NCBI GenBank assembly: GCA_006546595.1
Contig: VIAD01000001.1
Span: forward strand, 275,258 to 339,257
Source of the DNA: Moraxellaceae bacterium AER2_44_116
GTDB taxonomy: Bacteria; Pseudomonadota; Gammaproteobacteria; Pseudomonadales; Moraxellaceae
Length of the DNA stretch: 64,000 nucleotides
Reading direction: 5' to 3'
This document shows, in pieces, positions 27,101 through 35,134 of the stretch; the first letter of the stretch is position 1; each line of letters starts with the position of its first letter. The position numbers and the translations under genes were made by a program. The notes below the pieces were generated by a model. It was given only the letters and a program-made list of their open reading frames with translations. It did no database searches and was not told the origin of the DNA.

Positions 27101-28174
27101 GCGCATCATCGCCACGCAATAATCGCTCGCATTTTTTAGCCAATCAACATGCAAGCGTTCGCTGTTTTCAATGAGGATATTGGTAAATGATGCGGTGCGC
27201 TGTGCTAACTCGTCGGCACTTAAACCCAGTGTATGGAAGCTATCAAAGGCAGTATGCTGTAACCATCGTTGGTATAAATCACTGATTTGACGTGCGTCAA
27301 ATAGCATTTTTAATAAGATAATTTCATTAAATGGATACAGTAACTGTAAATGATCCTGATGTTTGGTGATGACGATATTGATAAAATCAAAACGCTCTAT
27401 CGCGGCTAATAAAACTTCGGTTGCGGGGGTCACCATTTTTGACCAGCTCATCAAAGAACGCTCAAGACGTAACAGTAGCAACTCCCAAAAATGACTCGGC
27501 TGATTAATCTCACGAACAACACGACTAACAAATAACGTGCAATAACGCGCCTCGACAGCCAAAGGATGGGTCGCCCAACTTTCTAGCCATTCATTCAAAA
27601 ATCCACTTAGACAGTTTTCTAACTGTCCCATATTAATTTTCCACAGCATATTACCGCTAAGTTTTACCATGTCATTGGTAATGGCTTTGGGTATGGTGAC
27701 AAGCTGCTCTTTTATTGCCAAACGTGCTTGGCTAAACTCTTGTTGCACACGCATTAAATCAATAAATTGCTGAGCAATCATAAAGCGACGATCACCAAGC
27801 ACTTCACGACACGCAAATAGGGCAATGGGTATTAACCGCTCTACGGTGCAAAACTTTAATTGCTTGGCGAGTTTTTGGCTAAACACATCTAAATGTTCAA
27901 ATAAAGCCGCAAAACTGGGGCGTATTTCCTGTGCCGTTTCTGCATTTTTGATGGCGTAAATAAACAAATCCATCTGTTTGGATAGCAAAATTGACTTAGC
28001 CTCGGCGGTCTCCGAGAGACAATCATCCAAATAAGAACATTCACCCAAGCGAGTCAATAGTAGCTCACGTTGGCGTTTGAGCCATTCTGATAAACTACTA
28101 GGCGGTTGCCCAGCCAATTCATTATCAAATTGACTGGCATGCTCATACATCTGATTGAAGATAGAGACTTGCAT
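24113..28174 (-). CDS. giant alpha-helical protein of unknown function
   Basis: About 1353 residues from the ATG at 28174 (MQVSIFNQMYEHASQFDNEL), which lies 43 bp after the heme oxygenase stop. The frame is open further upstream, but that part overlaps the heme oxygenase gene and has no ribosome site. The sequence is almost entirely predicted helix: Leu/Ala/Gln-rich segments with regularly spaced Trp and Arg, without signal peptide or clear transmembrane helices. I recognise no catalytic motif and no database family. The length and helical monotony suggest a solenoid or scaffold, or several divergent helical-bundle domains in series. It is translationally coupled to the ferredoxin and lies second in the bilin cluster, so a role in holding the pathway proteins or the pigment is possible but unproven. 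Confidence 0.8.
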   Translation of the reverse strand: MQVSIFNQMYEHASQFDNELAGQPPSSLSEWLKRQRELLLTRLGECSYLDDCLSETAEAKSILLSKQMDLFIYAIKNAETAQEIRPSFAALFEHLDVFSQKLAKQLKFCTVERLIPIALFACREVLGDRRFMIAQQFIDLMRVQQEFSQARLAIKEQLVTIPKAITNDMVKLSGNMLWKINMGQLENCLSGFLNEWLESWATHPLAVEARYCTLFVSRVVREINQPSHFWELLLLRLERSLMSWSKMVTPATEVLLAAIERFDFINIVITKHQDHLQLLYPFNEIILLKMLFDARQISDLYQRWLQHTAFDSFHTLGLSADELAQRTASFTNILIENSERLHVDWLKNASDYCVAMMRAADDHQKLLSVIGHEVDIFSSKVAEGLTDSIGVKRINEQIRALFLVCRYASLATPDLLVARTLFRKSVVLALVTEQYDMVWKKHREISLALAQMDVAEQSARLNMQQVQPLMRELDSILSDVVRDGIMWWPKNFTINAYAIGMNGARGVDLTLLLVRIGLSRMMFGQRALSAVMSWQAQWLLQDTKQPVQYSLLRKTMRVVHAALDAENPSLDGVQLLEQLIRRIDEVTAVKNIPLVAESIVNNASFIGISRYADLIKSQPELSPACGNQQAWKLAIPDNLWTLNRISYIYSQGLTNPFQAFAWWWNIAIGKNLRRLPLPLLSINVDVLSLSLFDGLTSDEALGALKLIKAVYRESFGIDTDIYTTSPTAFVQTQLRGKIWQQVFATASTKGTLFSKHSKAVRAAAPAELELIATTLAELMARTGDQEGVWSHCQLLAPLFSTIVNNGTHAIEKAWLQWQNNVFVALPAGAATFWNTVLSLGLEQARQLGIAIKLQRHCEQVRQLAAIRMDEDRVQFQEASGLRTQQLNALFWKISIQLMTESPSVAALNIGRYLVMDAGTTFDFSSTNWRRLWLGMDEALRAHLDPSERQALVLWTGQLLAMTEMLTHVNPVAKELLQEPQLIFADSIDEELGWREAVSGILASALTSNTAPYSGSLMAQRLFLSCHVFYQETPITWSERRQALENAYRSIRSPLLQGRIIDRHSQIASSLFNRERLLESGDIEPTHQYSLMLSEMSWARSTWRIASFARQLDDGRVTVSHDDTLISTISRDLPPNSVSIDAVGARIKAIQKYVIQTDLVKKRWLGSQTYALTPIQVMVFRQLLVLSALHELLPQNQIRQQAGALLNLGFAANDYELLALMFENIRQTSMLSIVGKKAIDDLAEQCMAAHLAQNLVQQRSALARAIKQNSSHYKVEVADFCIVQLGLFMGNHQAIVNHHLFTQALHHELFQDNWKLARDSLALTLSASTKEMALPEPEQKMMSHFVLQAMGESA

Positions 28175-28217
28175 TAGGGTGTATCCGTAAAGAGTGTGCC
28201 AAAAATACGTTATTGTG

Positions 28218-28907
28218 TTATTTGCTTGTTGGTATGACAGCGTTAAGCAGGCTGTGTGCTGCAATCGCGCTATTTTCATCAAAAACACTGTCAAAGCTTT
28301 TGATAAACAAATTGAAGGTTTTAATCGCTCCCTGTAGCACTTCATCTGCTTCATGCGGGGAGCTAATACGCTGTTGGAGTTGAGTCATTAATACTCTAAA
28401 ACACGATGATGACAGTGCTAACTGCTTAAAAAATCCCACTTCCCTGACCGAAAAGTGATGACTTTGGGCAAGAATATTGGCGATTCTGACCGCTCCCATG
28501 GCCGAACCTAAAACAACGTAAAGACTGCCAAACAATTCCGCGTCTGATTTCAGATGAAGTAACTCAGCAGGGCCGTCCATCTTCGTAAGGATTTTTCGAT
28601 TGCCACACAAAATACGAATATCAGCACGCAACCACTCACAGAAAAACCGCTCTTGATAACCCACATTTAAGAGTCGCCACCTTTGTGGAATACCTGCGCC
28701 ATCCAGTGCAGAATGGGCGCGTAAAAACCCTGATAAAGAAAGAGCCATTTCATGAGGCGTAGCTTCTATATTGAGTAAAGGTTTTACTAGAGGATGGTGG
28801 TCTAATTGACCATGAAGGGCGCGAGTTCCTTCTTTGAGTAGGGCATGAACATTAAGTACAGGCAATGAGCCATGCAAATTACAGTCAATAGCAGAGGTGT
28901 TATTCAT
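28218..28907 (-). CDS. biliverdin-producing heme oxygenase
   Basis: 229 residues; ATG at 28907 (MNNTSAIDCN) with GGTGA 8 bp upstream. EGTRALHGQLDHHPLV (26-41) is the proximal-helix block of bacterial heme oxygenases, with His32 as expected heme ligand. FGSLYVVLGSAMGAVRI (126-142) is the distal-helix Gly-rich block (family pattern GxLYVxEGSxLGG, here Leu in place of Glu). It opens heme to biliverdin, CO and iron using electrons from ferredoxin. It is the first gene of the minus-strand cluster and supplies the substrate of the bilin reductase. No bacteriophytochrome gene is present in the window, unlike the usual bphO-bphP pairing. Confidence 0.85.
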   Translation of the reverse strand: MNNTSAIDCNLHGSLPVLNVHALLKEGTRALHGQLDHHPLVKPLLNIEATPHEMALSLSGFLRAHSALDGAGIPQRWRLLNVGYQERFFCEWLRADIRILCGNRKILTKMDGPAELLHLKSDAELFGSLYVVLGSAMGAVRIANILAQSHHFSVREVGFFKQLALSSSCFRVLMTQLQQRISSPHEADEVLQGAIKTFNLFIKSFDSVFDENSAIAAHSLLNAVIPTSK

Positions 28908-29585
28908 AATAGCTATCACCAAAAAAATTTATTGTCAATTACACAAAATTATTAAAAAATTTTTATATAAATCAAAAAGATGCGTTTAAATACACCGTTC
29001 TTGTTTTGAGATTTTTGCATTCTAAGCTGAACAAAGTATTGTCTTTTTGCATGCAAAACATGACTTTTCGCCTCAAAAAAGCCAATGCTGTTGAATGTTT
29101 AAACAAACACATGCTCTTTTTTGTGTTGGTAATGCTTCTACTGAATTCATTGGTGTAAAGTCATGACTATGCAGTCAATAAGATCAAATCAGATGGATAA
29201 CGCAAAAAGTCTTGATTAGTTGTTCTATGTATTTTTGTAGAATGGCATGGCTGAATTTTATATGTTAATCCTCGAAATTGTCCCACCGAGATAAAAACCT
29301 CAAGCAAAACCATAAAAGCAGAGATCCTGTCTTTATATCATTTAGACACTAAAACCTGATGATCTGAAAAAGCACGAAACCTCATTTTTATGTATGGTTT
29401 TGTGGCGTAATCAACAGCTGTATGTTATCAATTCACTGGAATTAAATAAAATAAAGACACATAAAATCAATATGTTATGATTTTATGGGTTTTTATTTAT
29501 GTTTATTTTTGCATTCAAAAATAATTAAAAAAGTATTGGCTTTAGGTATCTAAAAAATGACTTTATGCCTCAAAGAGACAAAAAA
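28908..29585. promoter_or_regulatory. divergent regulatory region between the bilin cluster and the first AraC gene
   Basis: A 678-bp AT-rich gap with no plausible gene. It must hold the cluster promoter, reading left, and the promoter of the first AraC gene, reading right. The right part (29322-29478) resembles 31031-31194 upstream of the second AraC gene; both contain the exact 19-mer TTTATATCATTTAGACACT (29332-29350) and a GGTTTTGTGGCG(T/C)AATCAA block. I could not assign -35/-10 boxes with confidence. Confidence 0.55.
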
Positions 29586-30716
29586 ATGAAAGAGTTTTTA
29601 AACCAATCAGGGAATATTGAAGAGGAGTTAACAAGGCTACAGCTAAAGTACGGTGTTCATAGCATCGATGAAAAATTGCACAAAGAGCTTTCTGAGTTAA
29701 GTGTCTTTGTCAATCTCGATTTACATACATGGTTTTTGAGCTTTCTGGATCAAGAGCAAATTCATGCACCTGTTAGCCGCATATTTTTAAAGAGGACATA
29801 CAACAATGATCATACGCCAATTTTAGTATTAATTCAGTTGCTTCATTTTTTAGATCAAGAAATACAAGAAGAGTCCATTGGATTAAAGATAGGTAGTTAT
29901 GTCTTAGCTAAATATGGAGGTGTTTTAGGCCATTTATGTCTTTCCAGTGAAAACTTTGGCGAAGTGATTGCACGATTTCACAAATATTATCAATTGATGT
30001 TTGAAGGCTTTAGGTTACAGGTGATTATAGATGATACTCAGATGTTTATGAGTTGGGACTTAATTAAAAAACTAAGTGATGTTTTTGCTGGTCGTAGAAT
30101 AGGCTGTATTTTTGTTGATCTGTGTGTTTCGTCATTATTTTCAATAGCGAGCAGGTTGTTTAATCATCAATATGCCATTCATAGTTCTGTGGTTTTAATG
30201 GGCAAAGCCCCCGAAAACGTGTTGGCATATCAGCAGTTTTTTCGTTGCCCCGTTAGTTTTGGTGCCGATTTTCCAACGGTTACTATGCCTTTATCTCTGT
30301 TATCACTACCCATTAATGTTTGTAATGATAAATTGAAGCTACTCGTCAAAATACGATTGCAGGCGGAAATGAATATGCACCCCGTATTAATGACTGACCA
30401 TTTTTTGCATGAATTCCAAAAAGTTTTACTGTGTGCGCTGCACGATAATCGCCCCAATATTAATTATGTTGCCGAAAAACTAGCATTATCTCGTGCCAAT
30501 TTACAACGAAAACTCCAAGAACGGAGTCTTAGCTTTAGCGAATTACTGGATAAAACGCGTTTAAAATTAGCTAAAATGTATTTAGAGCACAACAATTTGC
30601 CAATGACAGAAATAGCATGGCTATTGGCTTTTTCCGACCAAACTGCATTCAGTCGTTCTTTTAAACGTTGGACAGGGTTAACGCCCATTGAATATCGTAA
30701 ACTTCTTATAAAATAG
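29586..30716 (+). CDS. AraC-family transcriptional regulator, copy A
   Basis: 376 residues from the ATG at 29586 (MKEFLNQSGNIEEELTRLQL), chosen because it aligns with the second copy and has AAGAGA upstream. An N-terminal arabinose-binding-type sensor domain (Arabinose_bd, e.g. IGSYVLAKYGGVLGHLCLSSENFGEV) occupies about 60-260. The C-terminal double helix-turn-helix runs from about 275 (NINYVAEKLALSRANLQRKL...MTEIAWLLAFSDQTAFSRSFKRWTGLTPIEYRK). Members of this branch often control lipid, hydrocarbon or virulence genes. It is divergent from the heme oxygenase gene and could control the bilin cluster; not proven. Confidence 0.88.
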   Translation: MKEFLNQSGNIEEELTRLQLKYGVHSIDEKLHKELSELSVFVNLDLHTWFLSFLDQEQIHAPVSRIFLKRTYNNDHTPILVLIQLLHFLDQEIQEESIGLKIGSYVLAKYGGVLGHLCLSSENFGEVIARFHKYYQLMFEGFRLQVIIDDTQMFMSWDLIKKLSDVFAGRRIGCIFVDLCVSSLFSIASRLFNHQYAIHSSVVLMGKAPENVLAYQQFFRCPVSFGADFPTVTMPLSLLSLPINVCNDKLKLLVKIRLQAEMNMHPVLMTDHFLHEFQKVLLCALHDNRPNINYVAEKLALSRANLQRKLQERSLSFSELLDKTRLKLAKMYLEHNNLPMTEIAWLLAFSDQTAFSRSFKRWTGLTPIEYRKLLIK

Positions 30717-31343
30717 CTTTTATCTAAGCTAATAAATTTGTTATTTACTTGATAGTATCTGGTTAAAAATCAACATGTACGATTTGTCATATCTCTTCAT
30801 TTAAGTTTGTATGATAAATGACCAGTGATTAGCAAGTTTATGTCAAAGTCCTTCATGAAATCTGGAAATGCTTGTGGGTAAGAGATTGGCCTAAATATTT
30901 ACAATATTTAACCAAACCATAAATGCAAATTATTAAATATTGCGTATTTGTAAAATTATGCTATTAATACCCATAGGCTTTAGAATTAAATATAATCTAC
31001 CTTTACTTCCGAATCAAGCAGCATCATAAATACAGGGATTAGTGTTTATATCATTTAGACACTGCAAATACCCTGTTATCCAATGAATGATATAACGAAG
31101 TACTAAGCAGTCATTTTATCTACTGGTTTGTGGCGCAATCAATTACTTTATATTATCAATCGCTTTTTATAAAATACAATAAAATCAACACATTAATTTA
31201 AAAAATCCTAAAGTGTTTCACCAAATCGGCGCGTGTATCAGGCCATTGATACAAGACACTCCAACAAGTTCAGTACAAAAAAGGACTAAATAAGGTTGCT
31301 GAGCGATTAAATCGTATTTATTCACATCAAAGCAGCTAAAGAA
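30717..31343. promoter_or_regulatory. intergenic region upstream of AraC copy B, partly duplicated
   Basis: A 627-bp AT-rich stretch without a gene. Its part 31031-31194 is a diverged copy of 29322-29478 (shared 19-mer at 31045-31063, then TTTGTGGCGCAATCAA and TATTATCAAT). The conserved pieces are candidates for shared operators, possibly of the two AraC proteins themselves. Confidence 0.5.
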
Positions 31344-32474
31344 ATGAAAAAAAATCTACAGCACTCGGAAAATATAGAGGATATATTAGCAAGGATACAA
31401 CTTAAGTATGGTTTTTGTACTATTGATGAAGAGTTGTATAGAGAGCTTTCTGAATTAAGCGTGTATTTAAATGTAGATTTATACTCATGGTTTTTGAATT
31501 TTCTTGACCAAGAAAAAATTAATGCACCTGCTAGCCGTATCCTTTTATCGCATTTTCAACATAGTGATCACACGCCAATTTTGATGCTCGTTCAGTTACT
31601 TCATTTGTTAGATCAAGAAATACAAGAAGATGCCATTGGACTAAAGATAGGGTCGTATCTATTAGCAAAGTATGGGGGTGTTTTAGGTAACTTATGCCTT
31701 TCTAGTGAAAACCTTGGTGAAGTGTTTGCGCGATTCCAGCGTTATTATCAACTAATGTTTGAAGGTTTTAGAATGCAAGTATATATAAATGACACACATA
31801 TATTGATAAGTTGGGATTTAATAAAAAAAATGAGTGATGTTTTTGCTGGTCGTAGAATAGGTCGTGTTTTTGTCGATTTGTGCGTTGCCTCGTTATTCAC
31901 GATTGTCAGTGGATTGTTTAATCATCAGTATTCAATTTATAGTCAAGTTAGTTTAATGGGTCAAGAGCCTATTGATCCGTTGTTCTATCAGCAATTTTTT
32001 CGTTGTCCTGTCAGTTTTAATGCCGACTTTCCAGCGGTAACCATTCCTTTGACTATGGTATCACTCCTTATTAATGTCGGTAGTGAAAAGTTAAAACTAC
32101 TCGTTACAATGCGATTAGAAGCAGAAATGAATATGCATCCCGTATTAATGATTGACCGTTTTTTGCATGAACTCCAAAAAATTTTACTGTATGCGCTGCA
32201 CGATAATCGCCCCAATATTAATTATGTTGCCGAAAAACTAGCATTATCTCGTGCCAATTTACAACGAAAACTCCAAGAACGGAGTCTTAGCTTTAGCGAA
32301 TTACTGGATAAAACGCGTTTAAAATTGGCTAAAATGTATTTAGAGCACAACAATTTGCCGATGACAGAAATAGCATGGCTATTGGCTTTTTCCGACCAAA
32401 CTGCATTCAGTCGCTCTTTTAAACGTTGGACAGGGTTAACACCCATTGAATATCGTAAATTACTTGTAAAGTAA
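31344..32474 (+). CDS. AraC-family transcriptional regulator, copy B
   Basis: 376 residues, a paralogue of copy A in the same orientation. The sensor half shares most but not all residues (e.g. IGSYLLAKYGGVLGNLCLSSENLGEV). The last roughly 95 residues, the DNA-binding domain, are almost identical, and their DNA (about 32200-32458 against 30442-30700) differs at only a handful of bases. The two should bind the same operators but may respond to different ligands. The sharp change in similarity points to gene conversion or strong selection on the DNA-binding half. Confidence 0.88.
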   Translation: MKKNLQHSENIEDILARIQLKYGFCTIDEELYRELSELSVYLNVDLYSWFLNFLDQEKINAPASRILLSHFQHSDHTPILMLVQLLHLLDQEIQEDAIGLKIGSYLLAKYGGVLGNLCLSSENLGEVFARFQRYYQLMFEGFRMQVYINDTHILISWDLIKKMSDVFAGRRIGRVFVDLCVASLFTIVSGLFNHQYSIYSQVSLMGQEPIDPLFYQQFFRCPVSFNADFPAVTIPLTMVSLLINVGSEKLKLLVTMRLEAEMNMHPVLMIDRFLHELQKILLYALHDNRPNINYVAEKLALSRANLQRKLQERSLSFSELLDKTRLKLAKMYLEHNNLPMTEIAWLLAFSDQTAFSRSFKRWTGLTPIEYRKLLVK

Positions 32475-32606
32475 TTGTTTCTCTCATGATGGAATTTGCA
32501 TTTTAATGCATTAAATTTATCATTTACGACCTTGTGTTGGGTTAAAACTCGACACACACGGGTTATCATAGCCACTTCATGTTAATTTTTTGATAGATAA
32601 TCCGTC

Positions 32607-33137
32607 ATGGCAAGCTCACTCCAAAGTCAGTTATTAAAATCAGGTTTGGCCGATAACAAACGAGTCAAAAAAATCCACCAACAACAGTTAGAAGCGGGTA
32701 AAAACGCAAAAGACGAAACTAAAGAAGCGGTTGCTCAAGCGATGGCTCTCAAAGCCGAGCGCGACCGTGAATTGAACCGTCAAAAGAAGGAAGAATTAGA
32801 ACGCAAAGCCATTGGCGCACAGATTAAACAACTGATTGAAGTGCATCGTATTGATCGTAAAGGAGGAGAGATTCATTATCAATTTACTGATCAAGGTAAA
32901 ATCAAAAAAATATACGTGACCGATGTTTTATTAAATCAATTGGTAAAAGGGCAGTCCGCTATTGTCCGTTTTGCCGATGCTTATGAGTTAGTACCTACTG
33001 TTGTTGCTGAAAAGATTGCCCTCCGTGATGCAGACTCAATTGTTGTACTAAATACAAGAACAGTACCAACCACTCAAGACGTTGCAGAAGAAGACCCGTA
33101 CGCTAACTACCAAATTCCTGATGATTTGATGTGGTAA
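32607..33137 (+). CDS. yaiL: YaiL/DUF2058-family protein
   Basis: 176 residues. It begins MASSLQSQLLKSGLADNKRVKKIHQQ, followed by a long charged helix (Lys/Glu/Arg rich, about 20-80) and a small C-terminal domain (IHYQFTDQGKIKKIYVTDVLLNQL). This is the layout of E. coli YaiL, annotated as a nucleoprotein/polynucleotide-associated family of unclear function. Cytoplasmic. A separate promoter is likely after the AraC gene. Confidence 0.8.
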   Translation: MASSLQSQLLKSGLADNKRVKKIHQQQLEAGKNAKDETKEAVAQAMALKAERDRELNRQKKEELERKAIGAQIKQLIEVHRIDRKGGEIHYQFTDQGKIKKIYVTDVLLNQLVKGQSAIVRFADAYELVPTVVAEKIALRDADSIVVLNTRTVPTTQDVAEEDPYANYQIPDDLMW

Positions 33138-33158
33138 TTACCAAAGCAAGGCAAAAAA

Positions 33159-34025
33159 ATGACAACAGAATATATACCACCCAAAGTTTGGAAAGTTGAC
33201 GACCCAAACGGTGGGGCTTTTGCAAGTATCAATCGACCCGTTTCAGGTGCTACCCATGAAAAACTGTTGCCCGTCGGTTGTCACCCTTTACAGCTTTATT
33301 CTATGGGTACGCCTAACGGCCAAAAGATAACTATTTTGCTAGAAGAGTTATTGGCTTTAGGTATTGCAACAGCAGAATACGATGCCCATTTGATTCATAT
33401 TCTTCAAGGTGACCAGTTTTCAACGGGTTTTGTTGAGATCAATCCAAATTCCAAAATTCCAGCACTGGTAGACCAATCATCTGCGGATGCTCCAATTACT
33501 GTATTTGAGTCTGGCGCAATTTTGCTGTATTTAGCCGAAAAGTTTGGGCATTTTTTGCCAAAAGAAGCGAAAGCACGAGCCAGCGTTCTGAGCTGGTTAT
33601 TTTGGTTACAAGGTTCAGCACCTTATTTGGGTGGTGGCTTTGGTCATTTTTATGCCTACGCACCTGAAAAATTCGAGTATCCGATTAATCGTTTTACGAT
33701 GGAAATTAAACGTCAACTCGATGTGCTGAATAAACAATTAGCTGTCAATCCCTTTATTGCTGGCGATGAATACAGTATTGCAGACATGGCGATTTGGCCT
33801 TGGTACGGTAATTTAGTGCTGGGTAAACTCTACAATGCAGCAGAGTTTTTGGATGTGACAAGTTACGAACATTTACAACGCTGGGCACATGCCATCAAAC
33901 AAAGACCTGCGGTACAGCGTGGCCGCATTGTCAATTGCACATGGGGTCAGCCATGGCAAATGCTAGCAGAGCGTCATAGTGCAGAAGATATTACGCAAGT
34001 ACTAAAACTCCAACCGCAAAAATAG
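33159..34025 (+). CDS. yghU: glutathione S-transferase-like protein, YghU type
   Basis: 288 residues. The N-terminal extension (YIPPKVWKVDDPNGGAFASINRP) and the thioredoxin-like domain (LQLYSMGTPNGQKITILLEEL) with NPNSKIPALVD and FESGAILLYLAEKFG match YghU/Ure2p-like disulfide-bond oxidoreductases that act on glutathione-linked disulfides. A helical C-terminal GST domain follows (ADMAIWPWYG). It starts 21 bp after the yaiL gene, suggesting cotranscription. Confidence 0.88.
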   Translation: MTTEYIPPKVWKVDDPNGGAFASINRPVSGATHEKLLPVGCHPLQLYSMGTPNGQKITILLEELLALGIATAEYDAHLIHILQGDQFSTGFVEINPNSKIPALVDQSSADAPITVFESGAILLYLAEKFGHFLPKEAKARASVLSWLFWLQGSAPYLGGGFGHFYAYAPEKFEYPINRFTMEIKRQLDVLNKQLAVNPFIAGDEYSIADMAIWPWYGNLVLGKLYNAAEFLDVTSYEHLQRWAHAIKQRPAVQRGRIVNCTWGQPWQMLAERHSAEDITQVLKLQPQK

Positions 34026-34046
34026 GCGGTAAAGGCTTAAAAATGG

Positions 34047-34086
34047 CTTCCACTCCGCTCAGCCAACAACGGAGCAGAGTCGAAAG
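34047..34086. repeat. REP-like hairpin element, copy 3 (degenerate)
   Basis: Left arm CTTCCACTCCGCTCAG is intact but for one base; the right arm is shortened to GGAGCAGAGTCGAAAG. It lies between convergent yghU and hydrolase genes. Confidence 0.65.
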
Positions 34087-34117
34087 GACAATTAAGCTGA
34101 TGTAGTAAACTGTAAAA

Positions 34118-35035
34118 TCACAATAGATGTTTTTGCAAAAATACTAATTGGTCGCTGACACTACGCTCAAAAGCATCACCAAAATACACATCAAAATGAC
34201 CAACGGAATATCGCACAACTTCCGCTTTAGGCATTTTTTTGGCTGCTTTTTCTGCCGCATCAGCGGGGGCAACGGTATCCTCCGTACAAATTTGTAATAA
34301 GGCAGGGCATTTAACCTTAGCCGCATCACGAATCGGTCTAAACATGGGGACTAACAAGCCTGTTCGAGCTGTCACTTGATTTTGATGAGTGCTATTTTGA
34401 GGGACTAGACGTAAATAGGCATCAAACGCATCTGCACTGGTCATTGCTCCAACTTCGCCTTGTTTTGCAGCCGCAGGAATATAATGTGCGGATGCTCCAA
34501 CTATTGAGCGTGCCACATCAAATACACCGTGCGTACTAACGCGCAATAACGAAAACACGCCAGCATAACGGGCTATTTCTAACGCTGAAGCTAATCCATC
34601 TAACATCGGACATTGGCTGACTGTTGCTGCGACCTTGCCATCTTGAGCCGCCACCGTGACCACTAAACCACCTGCAAACGAAGTTCCCCATAAGGCAATA
34701 CGTCGTTTATCTATATTCGGTAAAGTGCGGACATAAGCTAACGCTGAATGCCAGTCTGTGACTTCTCTTGCAGGAATTAAACACTGACGCGGATAACCAT
34801 CACTTGCGCCAAAATGACGATAATCAAAAATCAACGTCGCCATACCTGCCGCATTAAAACGCTGGGCATATTGTTCTAAACGCATTTCACGCGTGCCATT
34901 AAAACCATGCGCCATAATGACAATCGGCACATTTTTGTTATTTGTAACTGCGGGATAGTTTAACCAAGCACGGCAAGTAATTCCTTCACTTTTAAATTCA
35001 ACATCTTGGCGCGCAAGAGAGAGTGGATTAGCCAT
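34118..35035 (-). CDS. alpha/beta hydrolase
   Basis: 305 residues from the ATG at 35035 (MANPLSLARQDVEFKSEGIT), which has GAGG upstream. HGFNGTREM near residue 46 is the oxyanion loop, ALWGTSFAGG near 115-124 is the nucleophile elbow (GxSxxGG with Ser), and the C-terminal SVGHFDVYFG carries the His. An Asp within TEDTVAP completes the triad. It resembles the acetyl-xylan-esterase/dienelactone hydrolase-like group; the substrate is unknown. It is divergent from a TetR gene with an operator-like palindrome between them, so it is probably repressed by that TetR protein. Confidence 0.82.
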   Translation of the reverse strand: MANPLSLARQDVEFKSEGITCRAWLNYPAVTNNKNVPIVIMAHGFNGTREMRLEQYAQRFNAAGMATLIFDYRHFGASDGYPRQCLIPAREVTDWHSALAYVRTLPNIDKRRIALWGTSFAGGLVVTVAAQDGKVAATVSQCPMLDGLASALEIARYAGVFSLLRVSTHGVFDVARSIVGASAHYIPAAAKQGEVGAMTSADAFDAYLRLVPQNSTHQNQVTARTGLLVPMFRPIRDAAKVKCPALLQICTEDTVAPADAAEKAAKKMPKAEVVRYSVGHFDVYFGDAFERSVSDQLVFLQKHLL

Positions 35036-35069
35036 TAAAAGAAACCTCGTGATAGATGTAGCAAATTCA

Positions 35070-35110
35070 GTTGAATTACATTCAACATCAATGCTATCAT
35101 TCAGTTGAAC
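35070..35110. promoter_or_regulatory. putative TetR operator
   Basis: A perfect inverted repeat GTTGAAT-TAC-ATTCAAC at 35070-35086 and a second related site TTCAGTTGAA at 35100-35109 lie between the divergent hydrolase and TetR genes. Position and symmetry are typical of an autoregulated TetR operator. Confidence 0.6.
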
Positions 35111-35134
35111 GCTATTCAAGAGTTAAATAACAGT

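Noticed and set aside
28175..28354. A 60-codon longer start for the giant helical protein
   Set aside because: It lies inside the heme oxygenase gene in another frame and lacks a ribosome site; the ATG at 28174 is preferred.
28218..28907. Heme oxygenase as partner of a bacteriophytochrome
   Set aside because: No phytochrome (PAS-GAF-PHY-kinase) gene is in the window; the partner is the bilin reductase in the same cluster.
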